The notes: generated by a model not told the origin, from the sequence alone. DNA of 64,000 bases from Arcuatula senhousia (GCA_963971305.1 OZ020304.1:16350103-16414102), one strand, 5' to 3'; counted from the first letter of the stretch, positions 1 to 12,829 are shown. Made by a program: numbers and translations.

Positions 1-1544
1 ACATATATTTATGTCTTTTTTTACATGTCCTATTTTTTTTAAATGTGGAATAAGGTTTTTTTTTAATACGCATGCCATAAAACGAATAAATATTTAACAA
101 AATTATATGGACATTTTGTCTTCCATACTGAGACAATAATTACAATTCGATATGATTTTCTCAGTTCAATAAAATTGAAATTTTGAAACCATTTTTAGGT
201 GGAGGGTGGAAAATAGTTTAAACAAGACAACGATTTTGCGAAAAGTCTTTTTTTTTCAGATATATGTTATGTCAAAATAAAAAAATACATTCTAGGACCT
301 AATTAGTGTTTGTTTACTTTTCATATTGTTCAGCAATCATTAGTTGTTAGGCTTATCCTAATCTATGATGTTTTGACAGTTCTGATTTTGATCCGCTCTA
401 TCTGGCAGATTCACTAACGAGCTTGATATGTATTCAATATGAAAGATATCAACTCATAACGACTTGGCAATCATTATCCGAACATTAATCCGCTTTCACT
501 TTTTACCAGAAGCTAAAAATATGACAGGGACCCGAGCCCGTCCCGTTATGACACCGTTATTAAGTTAACGAAGTGAAAACGTTAAGAAGGATAAAGTGGA
601 GATTTTGTGGGATTATCGCAGTTCGTAATCTTTCTTTAACACTTGAATTGATAAAACAACAGTACCATATAATACAAAGTTAATATTTGTTGATGATTAT
701 TGTCATAAAAATCTGATTATGATCAGAATAATATTTTTAGAGGGATAGGGCCATGGCACACGAGCATGTTAGCTTGTCATTCAATGGCACTGATTAGGGT
801 TATAGTTTTACAATAATATCATTCACACCCCATAATTCGTTTCCTGTATTTTTCTATTTTATATAATTATAGAAAGATGGACAAATAAAAATTATGTAGA
901 CGGACGTTAGGAAAGTCTGAAACAGATGTAAAAAAATAAGTATTTTATCATCATGGCGTGGAATCGTATCTAAGAAAATAAATTATATAAACATGACCAT
1001 TCCTATATTCTTACGAAAAGCAGTAGGTCAAACAAACAAACAAATTGCGTTATTTGCTACATTCGAACTGTAAAAAGTTATAGATAAACAATTGTTTTGT
1101 TGATATAAAAACAAGGGATTGTACTATAGCAAGTTTCGTGCACTGCCATTGTAATTTAAGGGCAGCAAAACTCTACCAGGTCGTTTTAACAGAAACAAGG
1201 CCCAACTAAGGACAAAACATGAAACACCAACGTTCTTATCAATACAATAAAACTCTTCTTATAAATCAAAGCATATTTTTAAAGTTTTTAACAAGGAATT
1301 ACACAAAATGATAAAAACTATATATATGGAACTTTCAAGTTGTCAAAAAGTTCTTTATGTAACCTTGGTCTTGTTTTGGTTTTTTTTTTGCATATCAATC
1401 ATCGTCCATTTTTTGACCATTTTGATAATATTCCGTATACATGTAAACCCATAAAGGATAAAAAGCCTGTCTTCATCCAAACTTATATGGTATAAATATT
1501 TCCCCTTCAAACCAAATAACAAATGTGGTAGCACATTTATTTTT
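1..1544. other. Non-coding, AT-rich upstream flank
   Basis: No coding region is supported here. Open frames are short, use weak start codons and match no family I know. The stretch is AT-rich with many poly-T and poly-A runs. Nothing else recognisable is seen before the small transposon at 1553. Confidence 0.6.
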
Positions 1545-1552
1545 GACAATGT

Positions 1553-1590
1553 CAGGGATGTCCAAAACAATTAGTTTTATCTAATCCCTG
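1553..1590. mobile_element. 38-bp miniature DNA element, deletion derivative
   Basis: The element begins CAGGGATGTCCAAAACAA and ends ATCTAATCCCTG, so its termini are inverted (CAGGGAT/ATCCCTG). It is flanked directly on both sides by the 7-bp direct repeat ACAATGT (1546-1552 and 1591-1597). It matches the two ends of the 80-bp element at 3073-3152 in reverse orientation with the middle 42 bases missing. The CAGGGATGTCCAAA terminus resembles hAT or P-type ends, but superfamily assignment is uncertain because 8-bp duplications are more usual for hAT. Confidence 0.75.
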
Positions 1591-1650
1591 ACAATGTTCA
1601 TTTGTTTTGCAGACTTTTTCAGTTTCTCATTTTTCTGTCAAATTAAGCCT

Positions 1651-2297
1651 GGGGCGGTGTTCTCGAAGCTATCTTAGGACTTAGACGTGTCTATAGACCA
1701 TCTAAAGACTCGTCATAGTCTTAAGTCGTGTTCTCGAAGCAGTCCTATTTTAAACTTTTGTCTCATTTTAGGATAAAAACTAAGACATCAAATTTGATGT
1801 CTTTAGACCATCCAATCTTACATTTTACATATTTTATACACTAAAACTCACTATATTTTGTCCATGTGTTCACCTAATGATATTTAATCATCGATTAACT
1901 TGTATTCAAGGCATCATGCATGATTTTAAACTTTGAACTTATTTTTACATACTTCAATGAACCTGTATGTTGTTTTAATTATTTTAGGACAACGTGGTTA
2001 TGATTTTAAAATAAAAATAGTAGCTAATTACATGTTGACTTTTAGTTTAAGCATTCAAATCATAGCCCTTTTGGTGTACATTCAGATGAATATATTGTTT
2101 TAAAAAGTTAATTATCTAATTGTGTTTCAATTAAAATTTTATTAAATCTATATTGAGACGTCCTAACAAAAGACGCGTCTAAGATAGTTTCGAGAAACAG
2201 ATTAGGATGGTCTAAAGATGGTCCAAACTAGGTCTCAAAATTTGACTTTGGACGCGTCTTTAGACAAATTTTAGGATACTTTCGAGAACACCGCCCC
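1651..2297. mobile_element. 647-bp MITE-like element with GGGGCGGTGTTCTCGAA termini
   Basis: The left end GGGGCGGTGTTCTCGAA (1651-1667) is perfectly repeated in inverse at the right end (2281-2297). Similarity continues inward more loosely. Each end also carries a second subterminal copy of a TTCTCGAA motif (near 1732 on the left; inverted near 2190 on the right), and GTCTAAAGAC-like motifs recur. No long open frame exists, so it is non-autonomous. A clear target-site duplication could not be identified, so superfamily is unassigned. Confidence 0.75.
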
Positions 2298-3072
2298 TGG
2301 GTTAGAAAGATTTTTAAGTTATAAATGACAAATCCGTTTGATATAACATAAAGTAAGTTAAGTTTTTTTACAGAAAAACTTAGACTATTAAATTTTCACA
2401 AATTCTACTAGATTTAGTGGTTGTTTTTACAGAAATATTTTTTCGTGTGAACGTGGTGTGAAGAAGGCGAGATTTTTAAAAGACATTTGTGAAGATACAT
2501 GTAAAAACAAGAGATGATAATGTATGCAAGACTATATTTTTTTTCTATACTATACTGCATATACAACAACCCAATGAGAAAACTCTTCTTTTTCTCTTAA
2601 GCTGTATAGGAAACTTTTGTTTATTTTCCAAACAGTTTTCCGTTGTGGATTTTTTTAATATATTTTAGTATTGTAGGTTGTGTCGCGTACACTTATTCCA
2701 CATCTCATATAAGCTTATATCTGTAAAAGAAATGGAAATAATATATTATAACGAAGGTAAAGACAGCGTTCAGAACTTGAAGTATTGCCCCTACGTAATA
2801 TCTTAGGCAATTTTCAGCTTCGATTATATGAAACTCCATGTAACTAATTTTCACCAATTTTAACCAATTTTACACAGAAGGGGTCTTTATCACCCCTTGT
2901 GTCTGTTTGGAAAATATACAAAATTACCCCATGAAACTAAACAGATTTAGAAGGGTTTTCTCATAGGGATGTTGGATATACAGTATCATAAATATCAATA
3001 ATATATATTAAGATCTATGGCAGTATGTAGTTTTTTTTTACAATGTCTAGTTGTTAGATTTGTGTGTTGATG
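2298..3072. other. Non-coding spacer with a family-C repeat fragment
   Basis: No gene is seen. Positions 2673-2709 read in reverse match the head of the 157-bp element inserted at 14274 (TGAGATGTGGAATAAGTGTA and on), differing at about three of 37 positions. The remainder is unremarkable AT-rich sequence. Confidence 0.55.
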
Positions 3073-3152
3073 CAGGGATTAAATAAAACTGATGGGATAT
3101 GTATCTGTATATAATCACTAATGTTCTATGCCTGTTGTTTTGGACATCCCTG
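3073..3152. mobile_element. 80-bp miniature DNA element
   Basis: The element starts CAGGGATTAAATAAAACT and ends TTGTTTTGGACATCCCTG. It is flanked by the perfect 7-bp direct repeat GTTGATG (3066-3072 and 3153-3159). Its ends are the inverse of the 38-bp element at 1553-1590, which makes the two members of one family in opposite orientation. It is far too short to code for anything and must have been mobilised in trans. Confidence 0.75.
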
Positions 3153-3688
3153 GTTGATGTTGCATAGTGCCCGAATTCAAAGATCAAATATTAAATGAGA
3201 GAGTAGAAAAATTATGAAAGATTATCAGACGAACCTTATCAAATAACAAGTAAAAACTAGATAAAGAATTATAGCCTCATTTATCTACAAAAAAAAATGT
3301 TCTTATATCTTTTAATATAATTCTAATTTTGTCGTAAGCAATAAATATAATATAAACTGTATTTTTTTATTTTGTGTGTGTGTGTTTTAAAGTTCCTTTG
3401 ATAAAAGTATATAATTATATTATGTAGATAAAATTAAAAAATAAATGTTAAAATAAGGAATATAATGATGAAATTCATAAAATCCTTTTTATTTAAACAT
3501 AATTTTTAATCAATTAGCTGCTGTATGTTGTTGGAAACCCTACCTTCAAATAATATTCAATTTTATTAAATATTCCAGTTAAATCAAATGAATTTTATTT
3601 TACAAAGTATCTGTATTATAATTTCATATAAAATTCATTTTTTACATATTTTTAATGTCAAGATTAAAAACAGATGTTATTAGAATTC

Positions 3689-3800
3689 ATGCAAATGTGT
3701 CATAAATTGGGCGGAGTTTGGTTATTGCAAGCTGATTAATTCCTCGACCAATCACTTTTACTTCTCAACTAACCCCGCCCCTTTTACAACTTAATCAGGC
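3689..3800 (+). promoter_or_regulatory. Putative proximal promoter of Zic gene A
   Basis: Within about 0.4 kb of the start codon lie a perfect POU/octamer motif ATGCAAAT (3689-3696), a GGGCGG box (3709-3714), a CCAAT box within CCAATCAC (3748-3755) and a GC box CCCCGCCCC (3773-3781). No convincing TATA box is seen. Such a cluster fits a TATA-less developmental promoter. The octamer with its next two bases (ATGCAAATGT) and the CCAATCAC also occur upstream of gene B. The transcription start is not determined. Confidence 0.4.
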
Positions 3801-4100
3801 AAAATATCAATAAAAACCGCTGTTAACCCCATGAAACCATAATCATATGACTAAGTTTGAAACGAATATAGGAGTATCTAATATTTTAACTGTTATTTTT
3901 ACAATTAACATTTCTTGGACTGCTATTGCGATCCGACTGTGTCTTTATCTCGAACACTTCTCGAAGAGTACCACGACTCAGTTGCCAATCTAGCTTGCTG
4001 CTGTGAGAAAAGAAGCGAAACACAAACTTTTGTGGACTTTATTAGTGAACAAAAACAGTGCTGCTGAGATTTCAGATATTGAGAGGATTTTCTTCACCGT

Positions 4101-6288
4101 ATGATCAACCTCGGAACCAACGAAATGCTCGCACCGTACGTCGACACCTCACACAACCCACAGCTGCCTCCCGGGGCCCTGAAGTTGAGTCCACCCTACC
4201 CTGGACCAGACAGCATCAACAATCAGGCCAGTCCACCGTACAGCTCCGCCGCTCAAGCCTATGGATATCCAAATCATGCCAACAGTTACACATCTAGAGA
4301 TCTCCTGTTCAGACGACCAGAAATCAACTTTCCAGAGACCAACGTTAGTTCCGCTCAGCCCGTCTTTCCTTGTGCCACCAGTTTCTCTCACACAGACAGC
4401 ACCAATCGTGTGTTATTCCCGAACTACACAGACCCAGCATTGCATCATGGACATTTTAACGACCAGATGAGACTTGCTTCAGACTTGTACTCCAGAGCCG
4501 AACAGTTCAATCATTTCAGCAGACCAGACCATTTTGGACATCCACAACATTTCGGTATGGGACATATGAATCCTATGAACTTTGCCCAGCACAATCCTAG
4601 TGCCTTCTTTTTCATGAGACCGCAAGTAAAACAGGAGCACACATGTCTGTGGATCGACCCTGAACAACACGAGCCGAGGAAGCCTTGCAATAAGATCTTC
4701 AACACAATGCACGAGATAGTTACTCACATCACCGTGGACCATGTTGGTGGACCTGAACACAGTGACCACTCGTGTTATTGGCAGGAGTGCGCCAGGGAAG
4801 GCAAACCGTTCAAGGCAAAGTACAAGCTAGTCAACCACATCAGGGTACACACAGGAGAGAAGCCGTTCCCTTGTCCGTTCCCGGGGTGTGGAAAAGTCTT
4901 CGCTAGATCTGAGAACCTGAAAATCCACAAGAGAACACATACAGGTATTTGAAAATTTATTTAATTTTATTATTATTTTTCCTTTTTTTCATTTTTTTCC
5001 AATAAATGGAAATGAATAGTCAAACAAATTTCTTTGAATTTTTACAATTTATATGCAGCATTTTTTTTTCTAAACTCACCTGGAGTGCTCGGGTCATTCA
5101 TTTTTAAAGTTTTTTTTTTTTCTTAATATATTTTTTTTACACTTTTAAAAAAAAATATTAAAGATTTGAATGTTTTTAACTTATTTAAAGACAAATGTTC
5201 ATGTTTTTTTTTTTTATTGTTGATAGTGTTTTAATTTTGAAATTTAAAACTATAAAAAAAAATCATCTCTACATTTATTTGTTTAAATAATTATCTCAAC
5301 AATATTGATTTCATAGAATTTATTAATATTTTCTCAACGTTCTCACTTCTGCCTCATTTTCTCACGCTGGTTGAGATATTTATGTTTTTTCCTTTGTAAT
5401 AAAAGTCACAGAATATGCGATCTGAATATCTTAATTAGAAAAACATATTTCGAGTAACCTTACAACAAGTTGCTAAAGTCATCTAGTAAGAAATTGTAAA
5501 AGATCTGTTTTGATGCTTAAGATCTTTAGTAGTAAATGACATGGGAATTTTCACGGACAGCTAGGAAACAAAAACTCAAATAAAAGACAACAAAAAATAT
5601 TTAAAAAAGAAAAATAGAAGTTATACAGTTTACATGTACAGATATATAAAAAATATTGATAATTCGCTTTCGCGATTCTGCACATTCAAACAATATTTAT
5701 AAAAAAAAATGATTATTTCAAATTACATATGTTTTTCTTTATTAAATATTTTCAGGAGAAAAGCCGTTCCCATGCGAGTTTCCTGGCTGTGACAGACGAT
5801 TCGCTAACAGTTCTGACAGAAAGAAGCACTCTCACGTCCATACCAGTGACAAACCCTACTGTTGCCGCGTCCGTGGTTGCGAGAAGACCTACACACACCC
5901 CAGCTCTCTCAGGAAGCACATGAAGGTCCATGGTAACACGTCACCTCTCCTAGACGCCGACATGGCAGACCAGTCCACCACCGACGAGAACAGCGATCTC
6001 AGCGATTCCATCATCAGTCCTAAGTCAGAGCAGCCCGCATCGTCTCCAATCAGCAGCGCATCAGACAGTCCGCATTTCGAACAGTCATCATCACCAGCTA
6101 CTAGTCCGCCACATCAGTTTCCTGTTCATTCAGCGCCATCTACCGGTATTCCACAGTCCGCTATAGCACAGATTGGAGAGTGGTACGTCTGCCAGAACAC
6201 ATCACCACAGAACAACGACAGTTTACCTATGAACACTTTCGGTGGCCTTGCCATGCATCACCAGCAGCCTCTGTTACAGTACTCATGA
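4101..6288 (+). CDS. zic: Zic/odd-paired family zinc-finger transcription factor (gene A, two exons)
   Basis: Exon 1 is 4101-4944 and exon 2 is 5756-6288, joined across a GT-AG intron to give 458 aa. Residues 65-72 (SRDLLFRR) are the ZOC motif, and 168-180 ([13 protein letters not shown]) the ZF-NC region just before the fingers. There are five C2H2 fingers: C182/C196/H209/H214 (long C-x13-C spacing typical of Zic finger 1), C225/C230/H246/H250, C258/C263/H276/H280, C288/C293/H306/H310 and C318/C323/H336/H340. Residues 123-136 ([14 protein letters not shown]) match a block also seen in vertebrate ZICs. IGEWYV at 421-426 matches the vertebrate C-terminal NEWYV motif, but 32 more residues follow. 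The start is the first ATG after an in-frame TGA at 4080-4082. In the family, Zic proteins are nuclear DNA-binding regulators of neural and mesodermal patterning. The call is firm; the exact paralogue name is not. Confidence 0.96.
4945..5755 (+). other. Intron of Zic gene A
   Basis: The 811-bp intron opens with GTATTT after ACATACAG and closes with a T-rich tract and TTTTCAG before GAGAAAAGCCG. It splits a Gly codon after its first base, in the HTG|EKP linker between fingers 3 and 4. It is AT-rich with long T runs and contains nothing else recognisable. Confidence 0.93.
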
Positions 6289-7000
6289 CCTTTGTGATTG
6301 TAAATTATCCTTATGTTGAACTTTGAAATAGTGCAAATCATTGTCTACATGGGCAAGACGTTTTTAACTTTGTTAATGATAATTTTTTGTTTATGTGATA
6401 TTTATGAAATGTTGTTGAATCTCTTCATCGATTTAAATGATGACACACAAAAAACTTTTTCATAGTGCTGCAAATGTGAGCACTTTGTGTAAATAATGTT
6501 TTTTAAGCATGAAGACGGTTAAAATACCTCAGGTTTTGTGCAATATTGAATGCATTTTAATAAATGTTTTAAATGCCTTTTTTACTTTTTGACACAAGAA
6601 AGCATTAAAAATGGAATAAGTTTGCACGACCTGAATGAAGTTCCTCTTCTTTAGCATAGGTCAGATACTCGGAGCACCGAGTGTTTTATGTGACTCCAGT
6701 GTACTTTGTCTATCTATGTAATGGTCAATGTTATACTCCATCAAAGGCGCCAAGAATCACACATCGGTAGATTATGAGTTGTACTCTATTGGGCATTAGT
6801 TTACTTTCCCTTTAGATTTGTAGGTCAGTCTCACTTGTTGCATTTGTTTGTGCATATATAGATCGAATTGTTTATGATCAGGTTCAAGTTGTTTGTTTCA
6901 TAAATAGTTATAATAGAGCTCATAAAAATATATTCAACAGGTGTTGAGGACGTTTGTTACAATAAAATGTTCATGAGACAAAACAAATGATAAAGCTTCG
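6289..7000 (+). other. 3' untranslated region of Zic gene A with polyadenylation signals
   Basis: The sequence after the TGA stop has no coding potential. Two canonical AATAAA hexamers lie at 6559-6564 and 6961-6966, giving predicted 3' UTRs of roughly 0.3 or 0.7 kb. Which one is used cannot be told from sequence alone. Confidence 0.45.
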
Positions 7001-10000
7001 ATTTAAAACCATGCAACAAAATTGCACCAAAGTCCCGGTAGCACCATGTTAAGCTATTCTTCGATCAAGATTCATTAGAGAGGCTAAAGCCTAAAGATAT
7101 TAGGCGAATTGAAACATTGAACAGTTGGTAACATCTAGATCTGTCTTGTTATAGTTGCCTGATTGCTATAATCGAGATATATTGATTTTGTTCTTGTTTT
7201 TAAAAGTGTGAACCATACATGGTAATACATAAACATGAATGCATAAAAACAGACAGAACAAAGCAATATTTGTCACAATAAAACGTCAAAGAAAACAACA
7301 GCATGAAATGCCACGATCGCATGTAAAGAACTTCGCAAGAGATCAAAGCAACACAAAAAATAATACTAAAAATCAAAATATTCCTTGAAATGAAAACAAA
7401 GTCATACTTGGTAAACAATATAAATACTTTTACAAAAAGAGCAATACTGTATAAATTTATTTCCCCGAAAAAGCCATGAATAGCATGATACGATACCATT
7501 TACCACAGTGTAGTGACATATACTCCACACTTTAAATATGTTGCAAGAGTCAATATGCCAGTTTATTGCATTGCAAGTTCCTAAATTTTGGATATCAATC
7601 GTGTAGCAAAAAAAAGTCTGAATGTCAGACCAAAGCCATACACCTATGAAATTGCTTCAGTTAGACTGGATTGCTAATGAATTAAAAAAAAAAAACCAAT
7701 GTGTTGCAATGTCCATGCTATTTGTTCTGACCAGATATGGTCCAAGAAACTAAAGAACTCCAAATATGCTTAAATGTTACAGAGCGAATATATTTGCTTA
7801 AACATGGAAACCAAGGAATTATACCGTATACTACATCTAATTCTATGCTTCAACGTGACTTTGCATGGCCATAATATGTGCTCAAATGGTATGCTCTATG
7901 TTTTTTTCTGTATCTTGAAAGCTTCAAAATCTTTAAAGTATATGGAAAGAATGTACTTTACATAATTTGCAAATACTCATTAAGGATTATTCGTTTTTGA
8001 AAAAGCTACATTTCTTTGTTAAGAACGGGAGATGAAATACAATAAGGACTTTTTAGTCTACAGAAGAAATTAACTTAAAGTATTTGAAATTCCGCACCAA
8101 AACTGTTGACTCAGAAATTTTAAACAAATTAGAAAATACAAGTGCATTGAAAAGGGTATTATATCCATTTTTATACTAAAACGCTTGAGTTTTTTAAACA
8201 GGTCCTTGTCTTGTGTAAAACCATTGAGAAGTTCCGAGTAGTTTTGACTTAACTAACAAGTTTTCTACAAATTTAAGGAATAAAGTTCAGACCTGATATC
8301 ACCTTTTATGTATCAATTTACCGCTTTGAATGCATCGATCACAAAACTAAATAGACATATTTTACCAAAAACCTCCCCTCTAATTTTTGGAAGCTCAGCC
8401 AACAAAGGCACTCATTGAAAAGTTATTCGAAAATATCATTATAATAATACTGCAATGTCTACTTTTTTTAAATGAGAAAAATGGTATATCGGTGAACAAT
8501 AAGCCATGTGTCATGCCGAGGCATTCTACTTCACACACTGGTTAAACAGTAGCATAAAAACTATTAAAAATGATTAAATTGTGGGAGGTTCCAAATTGTT
8601 CATTATTCATCAATTTATAAACCCCAAATCAAAGTCATTGAATTGTCATCGTCCATAAGATGAATGGAATTCAATTTGAAACAAGTAATTCGTTTGTAAA
8701 TAATATCCTTATTTTTTAATTTGGTCATATGTTTTTTCCAAGCCTATTTTTTCTTTCATTCATCTATTTTTTGCTTTCATCAAAAGTAAACATGAAGTCA
8801 ATTTGACATAACTATTATTAAAACAGGTATCACAGCATTTATTTTTTCGTGTCAAACAAATAAAAATTGACGACACAATTCTTTCTTAAATATCGTGTTT
8901 ATGGAGTTATTTCCCTTTGAACATACGCATTACTCATTCCAACTTCCGCTGATTTCATTGACATGCGTAGGCCATTGATGCTCATTAACATAGAGACCTT
9001 CTTAAAAATTGAGTTTACAAAATTGAACAGGTAATCTTCATATTTTGGAAAGGGATATATATTAAGAGTTATCCCTCTTCGTATCAGGATTTATCACCAT
9101 GTATCAATCGAAATTTGATGATGACGTGACAAGACTGCAAAATACATGTGATCACTACATATATAACAACCACTATTTTATTGCGAACCAATTCGCCCCG
9201 ATATGCAGACCAATCACCGATTATTATATCTTAATAACGCGGAGTATAGCCATGCATCGCAAAGACAAATGTTATAATAAGAGTTAGCCACCTTCTTGTA
9301 CGCAAAAAGCAAAAGGTTGTTGACATAAATCGAGGACACAGTTGTTGATAATTTCAATATGCATAGATGATTGTAGGTTCTCATTAGACGCAAATTGACC
9401 AGCATGAGTCTACACGATCTGAGCGGGAGCCACACTAAACGTGATGGCGACATCCATGGTCATGATGGTTATTTTACTATATTTATCATAAGAAACCAGC
9501 GTACAAAACGAATTATAATTGATATATTTAATTAATTTCAATATGTTATAGTTCTATTATAGCAAAGCACCTGTTACAGTAGAAGAATAATGATACGTAA
9601 AATTAACGAGCAATCTGTGGCGAAGTTTTCACTATAGGCCACAAAGTACGTGTTGTAAAAACACGAAACTCAAATCTTAAAGAAAACAAAAAAAACTGGA
9701 GACGAAAACTAACAAAATAGTTTAAAAAGAAACATTATTCATTAAAAGTTTAATACAATTAAATCAAATAAAATTCCATTTAAATGCCTTTTTTTGCAAT
9801 AATGTTACAAACTGTCAATCTCATACCCAACCCCTAGGGTTGCAAACAAAACACTTTTAACTTGGGCAAAATTGTGGAATTTATTCAGACCATCTCTCCC
9901 CGCTGGGTCCTTTTTGTAGTCACTAAATAGAGACCCTAACGAAAATCTTTAAATCCTTTCTTTATATTGTTGTGAGAATGTTTCTAAAATGAACTGTTTT

Positions 10001-11925
10001 CCGACTTACATTAGTTGATAATTGGGATGTCGATAATACTAAAGTTTGCTTTACTTCCATTGAAATCCCCATTACATAACGATCTTTAAAGTTTCTGTCC
10101 AGCCCCTGATTGTCTGAACATAATGGACCCTGTGGCATCCCGTAGCGCGGGTAGGATTATAATGAGGTTAAATTATTTGTCGCTTCAAGAGGACATAATC
10201 AACTCTTCATAGAATTTAGTAAACAAAGTTATTGAACGATAGAAATCGTTTTAAAGTGTGACAGTTGTAGCATTACATGTCACTTTTCTGAAGGAACAGT
10301 GTCAGTTTTGAGTACTGCATCTTTTGACAAGGCACAACAAGTCAGATTTGTAAATCTAAAGTTTTGTACCAAAGACTTAAAAGTTTTCAAACTTGCTTTC
10401 TTAGCTATAGCTTATCCTAAAGGAAAAGTAGTATGATTGAATTTATGAGTATGCAGTCGTTGCATATTTTAGTTATAGTTAAAACTTATGTGTAGGAATA
10501 TTTTCAGCAAATTTGGAACAGCCAGGCACGACAGTCTTTTCCAGAACATGACTGCACGCTATGTCTCTATACAAATGGTGTAGTTTTCATTACATATAAC
10601 TGATGTTCTGGAATTAGAAAACTGAACAAGTCGGATGTTTACATTAACACCCCCCCATACTTACCTGCTTAGGAATGAGGAGTTTTCGACGTTTTTGCAC
10701 AGTGGATTGCCGAGAAAAAAGATAATCGATCAATCAATTTATCAACCTAAAATCAAACCTTTGATATACCAATCAAATAGCCAGAGGACGACTCGTAATT
10801 CCCCACTGGCATGTCCTAGGCATAAATTTTGCCTTTCTTTCTTTTGGACTTCTGACATTCGGGGGCCCCATTGGAATTTCTTGGCTTCTTTAAGACCTTG
10901 CAAGTTACTTTCAATCCCATTTTTAAGGAGGCAAACGAGGCTTTTGAAAAACGTTTCAAGGACTTATCCCTTGACCGATTGTGGCTGACTTTAGGTTCTT
11001 TGTCATATTTTAAGCCCCGAATAACCTTATGAATGAAATACTTTGTACTTTTCATTTTGTCTGGCTTTGAATTGGGAAGAATTTTAGTTTATTTACATGT
11101 TTGATTTAAAGACACTTAACGTACAATGAATTTAATCTGTTGCAATTTATCTTTTCAGTTACGCCAGATCGTAACATAATATATGTTTTGTCGGAGAGTA
11201 AAATTTAAAACAGAATTAAATCGGCTTAGCTTGCTTAATTTGAATATTTAGAAAAGATATCTCAAGTTTGAACAATGGTGAGGATGACACACATGAACGA
11301 GAAAATATTATCGGAAATTTGTCTTTAATTGTCATCCAAGTACCATTGAAATAAACAGAAAGGTTGTTTTTTGATGAGCCAAGGCGAATGGAATTTGTGC
11401 GTTATCAAAACGTTAAACATATACCAATTTGTATAGATGGTATTACATTGCAATACAGCCCACTTTGGGATGACAAATGGGTACTCGTATACGATTTATT
11501 ATCATCTATATGTCAAAATAGTTTGCACCCCATGGCACTCTGATATCTACCTGAAGCAAACACAGGTAAAAATATATAATTAAGATTTGATTGATATCAT
11601 TTGAGCACCTGTACAATGTCCTAGGCCAGATCTGTATCCCCGGTAACACTTAGAGCTGCAAAAATGATCGGAGTTCAAGTGGATTAAATGTTGGAAATAC
11701 TAAAAACACAGGTGTTTGAGGGTTTATCTCCTCTTATAACTTCTTTGATATCTTTCATAAAAATTATTAAAACATATGAAATTGTTTCGTCTAAGGACTT
11801 CTTACCTTTAAGGAGGTACCCTTGCTGGTTTATTTCAAATGAATTGACTGTTTTTAACAGCTAACATTACATATTATTAGCTGCGTGTGACGAGAAAAGC
11901 TATAAAAGTTGTAATTTATATTTAA
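7001..11925. other. Non-coding interval, no gene recognised
   Basis: Open frames here (for example 7200-7499, 10635-10988 and 10816-11055) show no known domain, biased codon use or splice context, and I treat them as chance. No tRNA, rRNA or clear mobile element was found. It is comparatively free of the repeats that fill later parts, so cis-regulatory DNA for the Zic genes could sit here, but nothing in the sequence proves it. Confidence 0.5.
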
Positions 11926-11939
11926 GTGTTTCGATTTGA

Positions 11940-12418
11940 TGTTCAAATTCACGAGACGATGCCCCATATTAAAGTCAAGTTAAGCATCGGGTTAGGCCTC
12001 TTTGCCTCTTTGCCCGCAGAGCGACTAGGATGTGGGGCCCAGATGGTTGAATGTGGCAGCCCTGTGGAAATGAATGTCGGGGTCGTCAGGCTATCATGCG
12101 GAAAACCTGACCGCGAACCATAGTGGTGCACCGAGTTCGGAAAAAAATGTTTTGTTCCTGGCACGTTAAAAAACCCTGCTATAGGTCTTTTTAAAAGTAG
12201 GACCCGTATGATCCACATGCAGGAAGCTTATTTGCCTGTCCGTTTCCAATGGCATTCAAAACTCTCTTTCTCGATATGCCTTGTGTCCCTATAATTACAG
12301 TTTATCCACGTCGTTAACGTTTCATGTAAATTGGAAATCACCCCTTTCATGTTCATCTCCCGGTTATAGTCGAAACCGTTTTGCTTGGTAGTAAAGCAAT
12401 AACCATAACTAGCTAACT
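11940..12418 (+). mobile_element. SINE copy (family A), 5'-truncated or diverged
   Basis: The body (for example GCAGAGCGACTAGGATGTGG, CATGCGGAAAACCTGACCGC and GCACGTTAAAAAACCCTGCT) matches the well-bounded SINE at 57151-57662 in the same order. It ends with TAGTAAAGCAATAACCATAA and a short CTAACT-like tail. The open frames here on both strands are by-products of this non-coding repeat. The head region seen in the 57-kb copy is poorly conserved. Confidence 0.75.
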
Positions 12419-12829
12419 GAAAAAAAAATGAATCAAGCTATGGTTTTGGAGAAACGTAACCTTAATAAAATCCACGTATTTTGCATTTTTGTTTTGTCTA
12501 AAATGAGAACTTCAAAATACTTAGCGGAAACCTAATATGAGCATGGGGTGCAAAAAAGTGAAAAAAAGAAATTGTATGCTTACCCTTTCGGAGCATATGT
12601 GTTTCCTTTTGGTTGCTGTTTGGGTGTATTATACCGTTGGTCTCATTGAACATTTTACGTTTGTGTGAATTTGTATATATATGCACGTTTGGTATTTTGT
12701 TTTCTACAGTTTTTGCAATTCATCAAGTCTTGTTTTAATTATACAAATCATTTAACAACTATGAATTTAAAGTACATATGCTTAACGTTACTTTCTCACA
12801 GGTTGTCATCTTCATTTTTGTAAATTTCT

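Noticed and set aside
4149..4769. Several open frames antisense to, or out of frame with, exon 1 of Zic gene A
   Set aside because: They are shadows of a constrained coding exon, with no domain and no start or splice support.
10635..11055. A 117-codon + frame and an overlapping basic 79-codon - frame, considered as a small gene or processed pseudogene
   Set aside because: No recognisable motif, and neither frame has upstream or splice context; a protein search would decide.
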